Below, piece by piece: positions 46,524 to 56,509 of a stretch of 64,000 nucleotides of DNA. Each line of letters opens with the position of its first letter. Position 1 is the first letter of the stretch. The translations under genes were made by a program, and so were the position numbers. Origin of the DNA: Thiobacillus denitrificans. GTDB taxonomy: Bacteria > Pseudomonadota > Gammaproteobacteria > Burkholderiales > Thiobacillaceae. The DNA is taken from positions 18,945 through 82,944 of the forward strand of contig DILD01000091.1 of NCBI GenBank assembly GCA_002424845.1. Direction: 5' to 3'. The notes beneath the pieces were generated by a model. It ran no database searches, was not told where the DNA came from, and was given only the letters and a program-made list of their open reading frames with translations.

Positions 46524-47161
46524 TTGCCCCCTCCTCCCAGCGCATCGAGTTTCAGCTCGACAATATTACGGTAAGGGTTATCCACTTCCATCTTCCCGAA
46601 TGCTGCCTGATAAGCCTGACGCGCTTCGGAAGGCTTGCCCTGCGCCAGCAGCACGTCTCCCTTCAAATCATGAAAGCGAAATGCGAAAGCGTCACTATGG
46701 CTGGCAGACAGGGTTTTCAATGCCGCATCGAACTGATCCTGATCGAGTTGAACGCCGGCCAGCCGCAGACGTGCCAGATCCCTCAGCGCGGGCTCCTTGC
46801 TATTGGCAATCGCCCACTCCAGCTGGTTTTGCGCGCTTTTAAGATCCTTTATGCCGACGTTCAATTTGGCCAGCAACAAAGCTGCGCGCGGCGCGTATGC
46901 TGTGCCCTTGTACTGATCGATCAACATCGCTCCGGCATCGCGCGCGGCTTTGGTGTCATTGGCCATCAATGATTGAGTGAGTGTTGCATAGACCGTGGCC
47001 GCCTCAAGGCTTTGCGTCATCACACGATTCTGCCAATAGCGCCAGCCCGCCGCCAGAGCGATAACCACGGCCAGCCCGATCATGACCAGATTGCCCCAGC
47101 GTTTCCACCAGGCCTTCAGTTCGTCCAGCCGTTCCTGTTCATCGAGATCGTAGGTTGCCAT
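46520..47161 (-). CDS. yfgM: YfgM-type TPR-like membrane protein
   Basis: This 213-residue protein has a short cytoplasmic N-terminus with DEQERLDELKAWWKRWGN, one membrane helix (LVMIGLAVVIALAAGW) and a periplasmic tetratricopeptide-like domain. YfgM interacts with the SecYEG translocon and periplasmic chaperones in E. coli. The genes hisS upstream and bamB downstream form the conserved cluster. Confidence 0.92.
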   Translation of the reverse strand: MATYDLDEQERLDELKAWWKRWGNLVMIGLAVVIALAAGWRYWQNRVMTQSLEAATVYATLTQSLMANDTKAARDAGAMLIDQYKGTAYAPRAALLLAKLNVGIKDLKSAQNQLEWAIANSKEPALRDLARLRLAGVQLDQDQFDAALKTLSASHSDAFAFRFHDLKGDVLLAQGKPSEARQAYQAAFGKMEVDNPYRNIVELKLDALGGGGK

Positions 47162-47177
47162 CGTCGTGCTATGCCTT

Positions 47178-48443
47178 TTATATTGCTGTCTGTTTTAAAA
47201 CGTTGATTGCCAGAGCCAATTCAACGCGGGTTTGTTCTGCCGTACCGCGCAGTGGTTTCAGCGTAACCTGCTGCACCATGGCCTCATCATCGCCAATGAT
47301 GAGCGCAAAGCGTGCACGACTGGCATCGGCTTTTTTCATTTGCGACTTGAAGCTGCCGCCGCCGCAATGCAGTACAGCAGCCAGACCGGAACTGCGCAGC
47401 GCACTCGCAACCTGCCAGGCATACGCCTGCGCCGCTTCGCCGGCGTGAACAATATACGCATCCGGAACGGCTGTTGCCAGCGGCGTGCCGGCCACTTCCA
47501 TCAACGACAGCAGCCGCTCGATGCCCATGGCAAAACCGGCTGCCGGCGCCGGCTTGCCACCCAACTGCTCGATCAGGCCATCGTAACGTCCGCCTGCACA
47601 CACTGTGCCCTGCGCGCCAAGCTGGTCGGTCACCCATTCGAACACGGTGCGATTGTAGTAGTCGAGCCCACGCACCAGACGCGGGTTGATCTCGTAGGCG
47701 ATACCGTTGGCGCGCAACAGGCCCTGCAGCGCGTCGAAATGCGCCAGCGCCGCGTCGTCGAGCTCGTCCATCAGCTTCGGCGCTGCATCGTTGAGCGCCT
47801 GCATTGCCGGGTTCTTGCTGTCGAGAATGCGCAGCGGGTTGCTGTGCAGGCGCCGCTTCGAATCCTCGTCGAGCGCATCCTGATGCGCCTCGAAATAGGC
47901 GATCAGCTTCGCGCGATGGCGATGGCGCGACTCGATGTCGCCCAGCGTGTTGATCTGCAGCGTCGGCGCGATGCCGAGCGCACGCCAGAGGTCGGCGCAC
48001 ATCACGATCAGTTCGGCGTCGACGTCCGGCCCGGCAAAGCCGAGCGCTTCGACGCCGACCTGGTGAAACTGCCGGTAGCGTCCCTTTTGCGGACGTTCGT
48101 GGCGGAACATCGGCCCGGTGTACCACAGGCGCTTGCCGCCGTCATACAGCAAGTTGTGCTGGATCACCGCGCGCACCGAGGACGCCGTGCCTTCCGGACG
48201 TAGCGCCAGCGACTCGCCGTTGAGCTCGTCGACGAAGGTGTACATCTCCTTTTCGACGATGTCGGTGACCTCGCCGATGGCACGCTTGAACAGGCCGGTG
48301 TGCTCGAGGATCGGCGTGCGCATCTCGCGGTAACCGTAGCGCCGCAGCCAGTCGCGCACGATCGCCTCGAAGGCCTGCCAGGTGTCGGTGACATCGGGCA
48401 GGCAGTCGTTCATGCCGCGCACGGATTGGATGTTGTTGCTCAT
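47178..48443 (-). CDS. hisS: Histidyl-tRNA synthetase
   Basis: This 421-residue class II synthetase starts [13 protein letters not shown]. It has motif 2 [35 protein letters not shown] and [14 protein letters not shown], all as expected. It charges tRNA-His. The ATG at 48443 has a weak ribosome site, and an 18-base inverted repeat lies just upstream in the ispG-hisS gap. Confidence 0.96.
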   Translation of the reverse strand: MSNNIQSVRGMNDCLPDVTDTWQAFEAIVRDWLRRYGYREMRTPILEHTGLFKRAIGEVTDIVEKEMYTFVDELNGESLALRPEGTASSVRAVIQHNLLYDGGKRLWYTGPMFRHERPQKGRYRQFHQVGVEALGFAGPDVDAELIVMCADLWRALGIAPTLQINTLGDIESRHRHRAKLIAYFEAHQDALDEDSKRRLHSNPLRILDSKNPAMQALNDAAPKLMDELDDAALAHFDALQGLLRANGIAYEINPRLVRGLDYYNRTVFEWVTDQLGAQGTVCAGGRYDGLIEQLGGKPAPAAGFAMGIERLLSLMEVAGTPLATAVPDAYIVHAGEAAQAYAWQVASALRSSGLAAVLHCGGGSFKSQMKKADASRARFALIIGDDEAMVQQVTLKPLRGTAEQTRVELALAINVLKQTAI

Positions 48444-48462
48444 ATTCTAAAAATCGTTTTTG

Positions 48463-48538
48463 TCCGCGAAGGACGCGAAGTAAAAATCAAGAAAAACAGG
48501 TTTTGGCTTTCTTCGCGTTTCTTCGCGTCCTTCGCGGA
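48463..48538. repeat. 18-base inverted repeat between ispG and hisS
   Basis: The arms TCCGCGAAGGACGCGAAG (48463-48480) and its exact complement (48521-48538) enclose a 40-base loop that also contains a partial copy, CTTCGCG, at 48511-48517. Intergenic GCGAAGGACGCGAAG-type repeats are known to occur in many proteobacteria. The structure could be a REP-like element, or it may stabilise or attenuate the transcript between ispG and hisS. Confidence 0.8.
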
Positions 48539-48549
48539 TAAATGTTTTT

Positions 48550-49767
48550 TCAACGCCCATATCGCCGCCGCACATAATCTTCGACGATCACCTGGAAATC
48601 GGCGGCGATGCGGTCGCCCTTCAGCGTGACGGTCTTCTCGCCGTCGACGTATACCGGCGCGACCGGCACTTCGCCGGTGCCGGGCAGCGAGATGCCGATG
48701 TTGGCATGCTTGGATTCGCCGGGGCCGTTGACCACGCAACCCATCACCGCCACCTGCATGGATTCGACGCCGGGATACTGGCTGCGCCAGACCGGCATCT
48801 GGTTGCGCAGATAGGTTTCGATGTCCTGCGCCAGTTCCTGGAACACGGTCGAAGTGGTGCGGCCGCAGCCGGGACAGGCGGTGACCTGCGGGGTGAACGC
48901 GCGCAGGCCCAGCGCCTGCAGGATTTCCTGTCCGACACGCACTTCCTGCGTGCGCTCGCCGCCCGGCTCGGGCGTCAAGGAGATTCGTATCGTGTCGCCG
49001 ATGCCTTCCTGCAGCAGCACCGCCAGCGCGGCGGTCGAGGCGACGATGCCCTTCGAGCCCATGCCGGCCTCGGTCAGCCCCAGGTGCAGCGGATAGTCGC
49101 ACTGCGACGCGAGATCGCGGTAGACCGAAATCAGATCCTGCACCCGGCTCATCTTGCACGACAGGATGATCTTGTCGCCGCCCAGGCCGAGTTCCTCGGC
49201 CTTTTTCGCCGATTCCAGCGCGGAGGCCACCATGGCGCGGCGCATCACCACCTCGGCGTCTTCCGGCTGCGCGAGACGTGCATTGTCGTCCATCATGCGC
49301 ACCGCCAGCGCCTGGTCGAGGCTGCCCCAGTTGACGCCGATGCGCACCGGTTTGTCGTATTTGCAAGCCACTTCGATCAGGGTCGCAAACTGCTCGTCGC
49401 GCTTGTTGCCACGGCCGATGTTGCCGGGGTTGATGCGCAGTTTGGCGAGCGCCTGTGCGCACTCCGGCACCTGGGTCAGGAGCTTGTGGCCGTTGAAGTG
49501 GAAGTCGCCGATCAACGGCACGCGACAGCCCAGCACATCCAGGCGTTCACGGATAAGCGGCACCGCAGCGGCGGCTTCGAGCGTATTGACGGTGAGCCGC
49601 ACCAGTTCCGAGCCGGCATCGGCGAGCGCCTGCACCTGACGTACGGTACCCGCAACATCGACAGTATCGGTATTGGTCATCGATTGCACCACGACGGGCG
49701 CGTCGCCTCCGACCAGCACCTGGCCGATCCGCACTTGGCGAGTGGTACGACGAACAATCCGGGACAT
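48550..49767 (-). CDS. ispG: 4-Hydroxy-3-methylbut-2-enyl diphosphate synthase IspG
   Basis: This 405-residue 4Fe-4S enzyme of the MEP isoprenoid pathway has N-terminal barrel residues [12 protein letters not shown]. The cluster cysteines are in [10 protein letters not shown] and [13 protein letters not shown]. Two adjacent ATG codons at 49770 and 49767 are possible; the second has a better distance to GGAAG. The open frame extends 34 codons further into the rodZ region, without family similarity. Confidence 0.96.
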   Translation of the reverse strand: MSRIVRRTTRQVRIGQVLVGGDAPVVVQSMTNTDTVDVAGTVRQVQALADAGSELVRLTVNTLEAAAAVPLIRERLDVLGCRVPLIGDFHFNGHKLLTQVPECAQALAKLRINPGNIGRGNKRDEQFATLIEVACKYDKPVRIGVNWGSLDQALAVRMMDDNARLAQPEDAEVVMRRAMVASALESAKKAEELGLGGDKIILSCKMSRVQDLISVYRDLASQCDYPLHLGLTEAGMGSKGIVASTAALAVLLQEGIGDTIRISLTPEPGGERTQEVRVGQEILQALGLRAFTPQVTACPGCGRTTSTVFQELAQDIETYLRNQMPVWRSQYPGVESMQVAVMGCVVNGPGESKHANIGISLPGTGEVPVAPVYVDGEKTVTLKGDRIAADFQVIVEDYVRRRYGR

Positions 49768-49801
49768 CATTCTTCCAGCGTGGTTATTCTTCAAAAAAGG
49801 G

Positions 49802-50635
49802 CTACTCTTCAAACCTGAGTTTGGCAACCGCCACCTTGGTGAAAGGCTTGAGGTCGACGGGACGGCCATTGTAGGTCATGCGCACCTGTGCAGCGTTGCC
49901 AATCACCAGGTCAAACGGTGGCTGGTCGCGAATATCGATACTGCTGCCTGCCAGATTGAGCTGACTATGCAGCACACGGCCATCGACAGCCTTGATCTCG
50001 ACCCAGGACTCCGCCCCGAACTCAAGTCTCAGCACACCACCAGACGGCACGTCTGCAAGCACCGTGGACACGGGCTCGGAAGCCGGGGGGCTGCTCACGT
50101 CAGCCTGATCCGTAACAGGCCGGGCAGGCTGTACCGCCTCTTCCGTCGACTTCCTGGAAGTTTCCGTCGCCGCGATAGTCACCGGGGCTATTTGCTCGGT
50201 GGAAGGAATCTTGCTGATCAACTCGTCTTCACCTTCGTTGAGCCACCAGTACATCGCCACCGGTGTCACCGTCAGCACCAGCAAGACAAACAGCAACAGA
50301 ATCAACCAGGGAGAGCTCCACCAGAAACGATGCAGCGGCGCCTCTGGATGGCGAACCGCTGGTGCCGGTGCCGCGGTCAGCCCTTCCATGCGAGCCAGCA
50401 ACCCATCCGGAGCCAACCCCAACAGGCGTGCGTAATTGCGCACGAATCCACGCGCAAAAACAGGTTGGCCGAGCCCCTCGAAATCATCCGATTCCATCGC
50501 CTCAATCTGGCGCTGCATCAACCTCAACCGAACGGCCACATCCTCAGTCTTGAGAGACTGTGTTTCCCTTGCCTCACGCAATATCTGGCCGATCGAAGGC
50601 AGTTGCACGCCCGGGACTTGTTCGTCCTCGCTCAT
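49802..50635 (-). CDS. rodZ: Cytoskeletal protein RodZ
   Basis: This 277-residue protein has an N-terminal Xre-type helix-turn-helix ([33 protein letters not shown]) that binds MreB. A single membrane helix follows near residues 113-133 ([20 protein letters not shown]), then a Pro/Ser-rich linker and a periplasmic DUF4115 domain ([15 protein letters not shown]). It overlaps pilW by ATGA. Confidence 0.94.
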   Translation of the reverse strand: MSEDEQVPGVQLPSIGQILREARETQSLKTEDVAVRLRLMQRQIEAMESDDFEGLGQPVFARGFVRNYARLLGLAPDGLLARMEGLTAAPAPAVRHPEAPLHRFWWSSPWLILLLFVLLVLTVTPVAMYWWLNEGEDELISKIPSTEQIAPVTIAATETSRKSTEEAVQPARPVTDQADVSSPPASEPVSTVLADVPSGGVLRLEFGAESWVEIKAVDGRVLHSQLNLAGSSIDIRDQPPFDLVIGNAAQVRMTYNGRPVDLKPFTKVAVAKLRFEE

Positions 50636-51399
50636 TCGAATTGGCCACCCAACAGCAGCCGGGCCTCATTCGAATCGGGAAAGCGCTTGCGCAACTGAAG
50701 GCCATAAGCTGCCTCCTGTGCACGATCACCCAATTTGCGCTCGATCCGCACGCCTAGCCACAGGCTCTCCAAGGTCGGCGGCGCCAATTCGGCATGGCGC
50801 GCAAGCAGGCGCTGCGCCTCCACGATGCGGCCCTGACGGAAATGCAGACCAGCCAGCTTCAGGATCGTGTTGGCGTTGTCGGGTTGCAGCTTGAGCGACT
50901 TCAGCAGATTGGCTTCAGCCAGCGGGAGATCGCCTTTCATTTCCGCGCACTGTCCGGCATTGGCCATAGCCTGTTCAGGATAGGCATACAACGGGTTGCG
51001 CAAAGCAATACTGAACTGTTCCAGTCCGTCGTCGTAACGACCACGGGTGCAGAGGAACCAGCCGTAGTTATTGCGTGTCACGGAATCACTGCGATCCAGC
51101 CCGATGGCACGACGAAAATTCTCTTCGGCCAGCTTGTCTTCGGCCAGTTCCATGTAGATCAGACCGTAAATGTTATAGGCCGGTCCAAACTGGTTATCCG
51201 CGATGATGGCCTTGCGCAACTCGTCCAGCGCGACCTTGTACTGCGCGCGGGCCAGATAGGCGCTGGCCAGATCGGTGAAGGCGCGCGCGCGTTGACGGCT
51301 TTCGCTATCAGCCTGCGTGTTGGCGACCCCGCTCTCGCCCGCAGGCTGACCCGCGCAGCCGGCCAGCAAGGCCGCTACCACCAGTATCCATCTCTTCAC
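50632..51399 (-). CDS. pilW: Type IV pilus biogenesis/stability lipoprotein PilW (PilF)
   Basis: This 255-residue lipoprotein (signal [15 protein letters not shown]15) contains tetratricopeptide repeats ([40 protein letters not shown]). PilW/PilF is the pilotin of the PilQ secretin. The start is a GTG at 51399 with a strong AAGGAGG site and overlaps the rlmN stop. Confidence 0.93.
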   Translation of the reverse strand: MKRWILVVAALLAGCAGQPAGESGVANTQADSESRQRARAFTDLASAYLARAQYKVALDELRKAIIADNQFGPAYNIYGLIYMELAEDKLAEENFRRAIGLDRSDSVTRNNYGWFLCTRGRYDDGLEQFSIALRNPLYAYPEQAMANAGQCAEMKGDLPLAEANLLKSLKLQPDNANTILKLAGLHFRQGRIVEAQRLLARHAELAPPTLESLWLGVRIERKLGDRAQEAAYGLQLRKRFPDSNEARLLLGGQFE

Positions 51400-52529
51400 G
51401 CTGCCTCCTTGTGCATTCGCTTCATCACGCGACCGCTCTTGTCGGCCACCTTGCCCGCCAACTGGCCGCAGGCCGCGTCGATGTCGCCGCCGCGCGTCTT
51501 GCGCGTGGTGACCACATAACCCGCATCCTGCAGGATCTGGCGAAATACCCGAATCGATTCGGTACGCGGTTTCTCATAACCGGAATCCGGGAAGGGATTG
51601 AACGGGATGAGGTTGAACTTGCACGGCACCTCGCGCGTCAGCTCGATCAGCTGGCGCGCATGCTCGGGTTGGTCGTTCACGCCGGCCAGCATCACATATT
51701 CGAAGGTGATGAAGTCGCGCGGCGCATGCACCAGATAGCGCCGACATGCTGCCATCAGTTCGCGTAACGGATATTTCTTGTTGATCGGCACGATCTGGTC
51801 GCGCAACGCATCGTTGGGCGCGTGCAGGCTCACCGCCAGCGCCACCGGGCAACGCTCGGCCAGCCGGTCCATCGCCGGCACCAGGCCGGAGGTCGACACC
51901 GTCACCCGCCGTCGCGACAGGCCATAGGCGTGATCGTCGAGCATGATGCCGAGTGCGGTCACCACGTTCTCGAAGTTCGCCAGCGGCTCGCCCATCCCCA
52001 TCATCACCACGTTGGTCACCGGCCGCTCGGAGATTTCACCTGCGCCTTGATTGGGCTCGCTGTGATTGAGCACGGTCCGGTTCGGTTCGGTCTTCAGGCT
52101 GTGATGCGCCACCCACAACTGGCCGATGATTTCGGCCACCGTCAGATTGCGGTTGAAGCCCTGGCGCCCGGTCGAACAAAAGGTGCATTCCAGCGCGCAG
52201 CCGACCTGCGACGACACGCACAGGGTGCCGCGGTCTTCCTCGGGAATGAACACGGTTTCGATGCCATTGGCGACGCCGACATCGAACAGCCATTTGCGGG
52301 TGCCATCGGTCGAGGTGTGCGCGTAATTGATCGCAGGCGCCTGCACCACCGCCTGCTGCTGCAACTTCTCGCGCAGGCTTTTGGCGATGTCGGTCATCTG
52401 CGCGAAGTCGGCCACCCCGGACTGGTGTATCCAGTGGAACACCTGGCGGGCGCGAAACGGCTTTTCGCCGAGTTCGCCGAACCAGGCGGTCAGTCCTTCA
52501 AGGTCGAAATCGAGCAGATTCTGCGGCAT
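51396..52529 (-). CDS. rlmN: Dual-specificity 23S rRNA/tRNA adenine-C2 methyltransferase RlmN
   Basis: This 377-residue radical-SAM enzyme starts at the ATG at 52529 ([17 protein letters not shown]). The iron-sulfur motif is [11 protein letters not shown], and the methyl-carrying Cys is in the C-terminal region AACGQLAG. It methylates A2503 of 23S rRNA and A37 of some tRNAs. A segment of about 20 residues around [16 protein letters not shown], before [11 protein letters not shown], seems longer than usual. An upstream extension of the frame into ndk was discarded. Confidence 0.96.
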   Translation of the reverse strand: MPQNLLDFDLEGLTAWFGELGEKPFRARQVFHWIHQSGVADFAQMTDIAKSLREKLQQQAVVQAPAINYAHTSTDGTRKWLFDVGVANGIETVFIPEEDRGTLCVSSQVGCALECTFCSTGRQGFNRNLTVAEIIGQLWVAHHSLKTEPNRTVLNHSEPNQGAGEISERPVTNVVMMGMGEPLANFENVVTALGIMLDDHAYGLSRRRVTVSTSGLVPAMDRLAERCPVALAVSLHAPNDALRDQIVPINKKYPLRELMAACRRYLVHAPRDFITFEYVMLAGVNDQPEHARQLIELTREVPCKFNLIPFNPFPDSGYEKPRTESIRVFRQILQDAGYVVTTRKTRGGDIDAACGQLAGKVADKSGRVMKRMHKEAA

Positions 52530-52539
52530 GCGAACGTGC

Positions 52540-52968
52540 TTAACGGCCGGCGTAGACTTCGCAGGCGGGGAAGAAATACGCGATTTCGATCGCGGCGGTT
52601 TCCGGTGCGTCGGAGCCATGCACGGCGTTGGCATCGATGCTCTCGGCGAAGTCGGCGCGAATGGTGCCGGCCTCGGCCTTCTTCGGGTCGGTCGCGCCCA
52701 TCAGTGCGCGGTTCTTCGCAATTGCGTCCTCGCCTTCCAGCACCTGCAGTACCACCGGGCCCGAAATCATGAACTCGACCAGATCCTTGAAGAAGGGACG
52801 CTCACGGTGCACGGCGTAAAAACCCTCGGCTTCCTGGCGCGACAGATGCTTCATCCTGGATGCCACCACTTTGAGGCCATTGGACTCGAAGCGGCTAACG
52901 ATCTTACCGATCACGTTTTTGGCGACGGCATCGGGTTTGATGATGGAAAAAGTGCGCTGGACAGCCAT
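52540..52968 (-). CDS. ndk: Nucleoside diphosphate kinase
   Basis: This 142-residue NDK transfers the terminal phosphate between nucleotides. The catalytic histidine motif is [10 protein letters not shown] (His about residue 118), with [11 protein letters not shown] at the N-terminus. The ribosome site GGAG is eight bases upstream. It is the first gene of the conserved ndk-to-der cluster. Confidence 0.97.
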   Translation of the reverse strand: MAVQRTFSIIKPDAVAKNVIGKIVSRFESNGLKVVASRMKHLSRQEAEGFYAVHRERPFFKDLVEFMISGPVVLQVLEGEDAIAKNRALMGATDPKKAEAGTIRADFAESIDANAVHGSDAPETAAIEIAYFFPACEVYAGR

Positions 52969-53120
52969 GTAGATGCTCCAAAAATAAAATGAGAAAAACG
53001 ATCAAAAAACCATGAAAATCAGCCCGCTAGGATAGCACGCCCCGCCCGCGGCTGTCTCGCCCGGCCACCAGGCAACAGGATCGGCAGCCTGTTACCGCAA
53101 CGCCAGACTGGTTGCCGATT

Positions 53121-54467
53121 TTACTGCTCGATACGTGGCAACACCCCAAGGTCACCGGGCGCGGCGAGCAAATCGACATCAAAACCGATTCCTGCCGCCC
53201 ACGCCAACCGGCCGTCACACCACAACAGCGGCAATCTCCCACGCTGCCAAGGCGGAATCGCGTGCTCCTGCAACAGATTTTTCAGACTGCGACGGGGGCC
53301 GTTCGCGTGCAGCCGCAAGCGCTCCCCTCCCTGTCGCACCCCTAGCAAGACCTCGCCATCCTTCAGCGCGTCGTACCTCAGTCCCGCCCCGATCACCGCA
53401 TCAAAATGGACATGGGCCCCTGCTGCCGGTAGCCAAAGCACCGGCTCGCCCTGCCAACGAACCGGTGCAACCGGAGTGGCGCCCACCGGCGCCAGATAGG
53501 CGCCGCCGCGGAAGCGCCACACAGCCACCTGCCCCAGCCTGACGCATACGCGCGCATCGTCTTTCGCTTCCAGCAATTGATGCAAGGCTTCGTTCAGCCG
53601 GCGCGCGCTGGGCATTGGCTGGTCGTGCAGTTCAATGAAGTAACGCAGCAGATTGCGCGCCCGCGAAAACGTCAGGTGCGCCAGCGCATTGCAATCAAGC
53701 CGGTCGCCAGCAATGGCCTCAACAGCATCCATCTGGGCCAGTTCGTCCAGCAATCCGGCAGCATCAGCCTGCAAAGCGGCTGCGCGCGCAAGGGTCAGGT
53801 CACAGCCAGGGAAATGTGTCGCCAGCAAGGGCATCACTTGCTGGCGCAGCGCATTGCGGCGATAGCGCGCATCCCGATTGCTTTCGTCATCCACCCAGAC
53901 CAAAGCATGTGCGTGCGCATAATCCAGAATCCCGGCTCGCGGCACCTCCAGCATCGGTCGCAATTGCGCCGCATGCCACCCCGGCCGGTGTTGAAGTTCA
54001 GCCATCGCGGCCAGGCCTTTCGGCCCGGCGCCACGCAGCAACTGCAGCAAAAGTGTCTCGGCCTGGTCATTCTGATGATGTGCGGTGAGCAGAAAATCCG
54101 CGTCCAGACCGGCAAAAACACGCTGACGCTCACGCCGCGCAGCGGCCTCGATGCCCGCTGCATCGTCAAGCGCAATCTCTACATGATGAATGTTTAATTC
54201 AAGCGCATGCGATGCACACAGCTGCGTGCAAAAGGCCGCCCAATCATCGGCGTGGGCGGACAAACCGTGGTGTACATGCACAGCCTGAAGCGTAAAAGGA
54301 AGTTGATCACGACGCTGCGCCAGCAGGGCGTGCAGCAGAACCACCGAATCAAGTCCACCCGAGAGCCCCAGCACCAGCCGCGCATGCGGTGGGACGTGGC
54401 GGGCCAGACTGTCCGCCACGTTTGCGGCAACACGCTTACTTGGCAGGGGTTTCCTTGAAGCTGCCAT
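53121..54467 (-). CDS. tilS: tRNA(Ile)-lysidine synthetase
   Basis: This 448-residue enzyme makes lysidine at position 34 of tRNA-Ile (CAU). The ATP pyrophosphatase motif SGGLDS lies near residues 35-40 and is followed by [13 protein letters not shown]. The ATG at 54467 is 32 bases inside the accA 3' end; a GTG at 54419 is an alternative start. The 152-base gap to ndk contains a wobble-paired nine-base hairpin without a T tract (about 53083-53108). Confidence 0.94.
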   Translation of the reverse strand: MAASRKPLPSKRVAANVADSLARHVPPHARLVLGLSGGLDSVVLLHALLAQRRDQLPFTLQAVHVHHGLSAHADDWAAFCTQLCASHALELNIHHVEIALDDAAGIEAAARRERQRVFAGLDADFLLTAHHQNDQAETLLLQLLRGAGPKGLAAMAELQHRPGWHAAQLRPMLEVPRAGILDYAHAHALVWVDDESNRDARYRRNALRQQVMPLLATHFPGCDLTLARAAALQADAAGLLDELAQMDAVEAIAGDRLDCNALAHLTFSRARNLLRYFIELHDQPMPSARRLNEALHQLLEAKDDARVCVRLGQVAVWRFRGGAYLAPVGATPVAPVRWQGEPVLWLPAAGAHVHFDAVIGAGLRYDALKDGEVLLGVRQGGERLRLHANGPRRSLKNLLQEHAIPPWQRGRLPLLWCDGRLAWAAGIGFDVDLLAAPGDLGVLPRIEQ

Positions 54468-55404
54468 ATGCCCGCAAACGCTGGTAACGCGCTGCCAGCA
54501 GGGCGTCTAGCGAGGGCTTCCGCAATTCGGCCAAGGTGTCGGTGAGTGCGCGACGCATCGACTGGAACAGGGTATCCCAATCACGCTGCGCGCCGCCCAG
54601 CGGCTCTTCGACGATACGATCTATCAGCCCGTTGGCTTTCAACCGGTCGGCGGTAATTCCCAGGGTTTCTGCGGCGACCGAGGCCTTGTCAGCGCTTTTC
54701 CATAGAATCGAAGCGCAGCCTTCTGGCGAGATCACTGAATACGTGGAATATTGCAGAATCAACGTTCGATCGCCAACCCCGATCGCCAGCGCGCCACCCG
54801 AACCGCCTTCACCAACGATGGTGCAGATGATCGGGGTTTGCAGTTCGGCCATCACGTACAGGTTACGTGCGATCGCCTCGGACTGGCCGCGTTCTTCGGC
54901 ACCGATGCCGGGGTAAGCACCCGGGGTGTCGATAAAGGTAAAAATCGGGATGCGGAATTTTTCAGCCAGGCGCATCAGCCGCAGGGCCTTGCGGTAACCT
55001 TCCGGGCGCGGCATGCCAAAATTACGATAAATTTTTTCTTTGGTATCGCGGCCTTTCTGATGACCGATCACCATCACCGGCTCGCCATTGAAGCGCGCCA
55101 TACCGCCCACAATTGCAGCATCGTCGGCATAAGCCCGATCGCCATGCAGTTCGGCGAAATCGGTGAATAACCCCTGCACGTAATCAAGCGTATAAGGCCG
55201 CTGCGGGTGACGGGCCACCTGTGACACCTGCCACGCATTGAGCTTGGCATAAATATCCCGGGTCAAAGCCTGACTTTTCTTTTGCAGACGGCGGATTTCT
55301 TCCGAAATATCCAGCGCAGAGTCATCCTGCACAAATCGCAGTTCTTCGATTTTGGCTTCGAGCTCCGCGATCGGCTGCTCAAAGTCGAGGAAGGTGGTTT
55401 TCAT
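54436..55404 (-). CDS. accA: Acetyl-CoA carboxylase carboxyltransferase subunit alpha
   Basis: This 322-residue subunit forms the carboxyltransferase with AccD in fatty-acid synthesis. It has the carboxyltransferase segment [21 protein letters not shown] [33 protein letters not shown] and [15 protein letters not shown]. The length is typical. The stop overlaps the start of tilS. Confidence 0.97.
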   Translation of the reverse strand: MKTTFLDFEQPIAELEAKIEELRFVQDDSALDISEEIRRLQKKSQALTRDIYAKLNAWQVSQVARHPQRPYTLDYVQGLFTDFAELHGDRAYADDAAIVGGMARFNGEPVMVIGHQKGRDTKEKIYRNFGMPRPEGYRKALRLMRLAEKFRIPIFTFIDTPGAYPGIGAEERGQSEAIARNLYVMAELQTPIICTIVGEGGSGGALAIGVGDRTLILQYSTYSVISPEGCASILWKSADKASVAAETLGITADRLKANGLIDRIVEEPLGGAQRDWDTLFQSMRRALTDTLAELRKPSLDALLAARYQRLRAYGSFKETPAK

Positions 55405-55447
55405 CGGTGATCTTCGTCAAGCTGCATACAAACAGGTCATGCCGGGG

Positions 55448-55456
55448 ATTTTAACA
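55448..55456 (-). promoter_or_regulatory. Candidate extended -10 promoter of accA
   Basis: On the minus strand TGTTAAAAT forms an extended -10 element about 45 bases before the accA ATG. I could not find a good -35 box. It is a plausible but weak call. Confidence 0.35.
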
Positions 55457-55477
55457 GTCCGGCAACGCCCTATGCTG

Positions 55478-55960
55478 TTAATGATGGTGATGGCCGTGGG
55501 CGCCATGCGCATGGCGATGTTCGACTTCATCCGGCGTGGCGGCGCGCACCTCGGCGACAACACACTGGAAATGCACAGCCTGTCCGGCATAGGGATGGTT
55601 GCCATCAACCACCACCTTGTCCTCTGCAACATCGGTAACGGTGTAGAGCATTTCCTCGCTGCCGTCGACCGGAGAGCCGACGAACTGCATGCCGACCTCG
55701 ATGTCGTCGGGAAAGGCATCGCGCTGCTCCAGACGCACCAGTTCATCTTCGTACTCGCCGAAGGCATCGGCAGGCTGCAGCTTGAGGTCGACCTTGTCGC
55801 CTACCGCCTTGCCCTCAAGCGCCTGTTCCACCATCGGGAAAATGTTGTCGTAACCGCCATGCAGGTAACTTACAGGCTCATCACTCTCTTCGAGCAGTTT
55901 GCCGTCCAGGTCACGGACGATATAGGTGATGGTAACGACGGTATTTTTACCGATATTCAA
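55478..55960 (-). CDS. slyD: SlyD-type FKBP peptidyl-prolyl isomerase
   Basis: This 160-residue isomerase/chaperone has the FKBP core VVTITYIVRDLDGKLLEE and YLHGGYDNIFPMVEQALEG, an insert-in-flap domain, and a metal-binding His-rich C-terminus (HAHGAHGHHHH). The tail could bind nickel or zinc. The start codon is TTG at 55960 with GGGGA six bases upstream, overlapping the bcp stop (TTGA). Confidence 0.93.
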   Translation of the reverse strand: MNIGKNTVVTITYIVRDLDGKLLEESDEPVSYLHGGYDNIFPMVEQALEGKAVGDKVDLKLQPADAFGEYEDELVRLEQRDAFPDDIEVGMQFVGSPVDGSEEMLYTVTDVAEDKVVVDGNHPYAGQAVHFQCVVAEVRAATPDEVEHRHAHGAHGHHHH

Positions 55961-56436
55961 TTGAGTTCCCCTTTGCTCATTAAAGCAACCAGTTGAAGCA
56001 CTTCCGCCGCATGGCCACGGCTGGAAACGCCATACAGGGCATGACGGATGATGCCCTGTTTGTCGATGATGAATGTGGATCGGACCATGCTTTTACGCAT
56101 AACCCCGTCCACTTCCTTGTCTTGCAATACGCCATAGGCGTTGCTGGTCGCCTGCTCCTTGTCGGCGAGCAGACGCACACTGATACCGTGTTTGTCGCGA
56201 AATTCACCATGCTTGATACAGTCATCGCGCGACACGCCAAGCACGGTCGCCCCAAACTTGGCAAAATCCTTTTCAAGTTCGGAAAACTCGATCGCCTCGG
56301 TAGTGCAGCCCGGCGTATCGTCACGCACGTAAAAGTAAAGCACCAGGGTCTTCCCCCGGAACTGGGACAAATCGACGATATTCATGTCCGCATCCGGGTT
56401 GGAAAAGTCCGGCGCACGATCTCCTGCCTTGAGCAT
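55957..56436 (-). CDS. bcp: Thiol peroxidase Bcp (PrxQ family)
   Basis: This 159-residue peroxiredoxin starts at the ATG at 56436 with GGAG seven bases upstream. A GTG five codons earlier is inside that site. The peroxidatic cysteine C44 is in DDTPGCTTEAIEF. The resolving cysteine five residues later is absent, and C73 in SRDDCIKHGEF is the only other Cys. It therefore either uses C73 or is a 1-Cys enzyme. It reduces hydroperoxides with thioredoxin. Confidence 0.94.
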   Translation of the reverse strand: MLKAGDRAPDFSNPDADMNIVDLSQFRGKTLVLYFYVRDDTPGCTTEAIEFSELEKDFAKFGATVLGVSRDDCIKHGEFRDKHGISVRLLADKEQATSNAYGVLQDKEVDGVMRKSMVRSTFIIDKQGIIRHALYGVSSRGHAAEVLQLVALMSKGELN

Positions 56437-56496
56437 GGGTGACTCCACCACGTATTTTTCGGCTGCATTCTAACAGGGGGCACCCCGTCGCATCGT

Positions 56497-56502
56497 TATA
56501 AT
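56497..56502 (+). promoter_or_regulatory. TATAAT box immediately before roxA
   Basis: A perfect TATAAT lies eight bases before the roxA ATG at 56510. With normal spacing the transcript would begin at or within one base of the start codon. No Shine-Dalgarno sequence precedes the ATG, which fits a leaderless mRNA. No good -35 box is visible at 16-18 bases. Confidence 0.45.
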
Positions 56503-56509
56503 TCTTCTC

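Noticed and set aside
48706..49818. 370-codon open frame opposite ispG, and a 340-codon frame on the same strand (48440-49462)
   Set aside because: Both are out-of-frame readings of ispG, whose iron-sulfur motifs identify the true frame.
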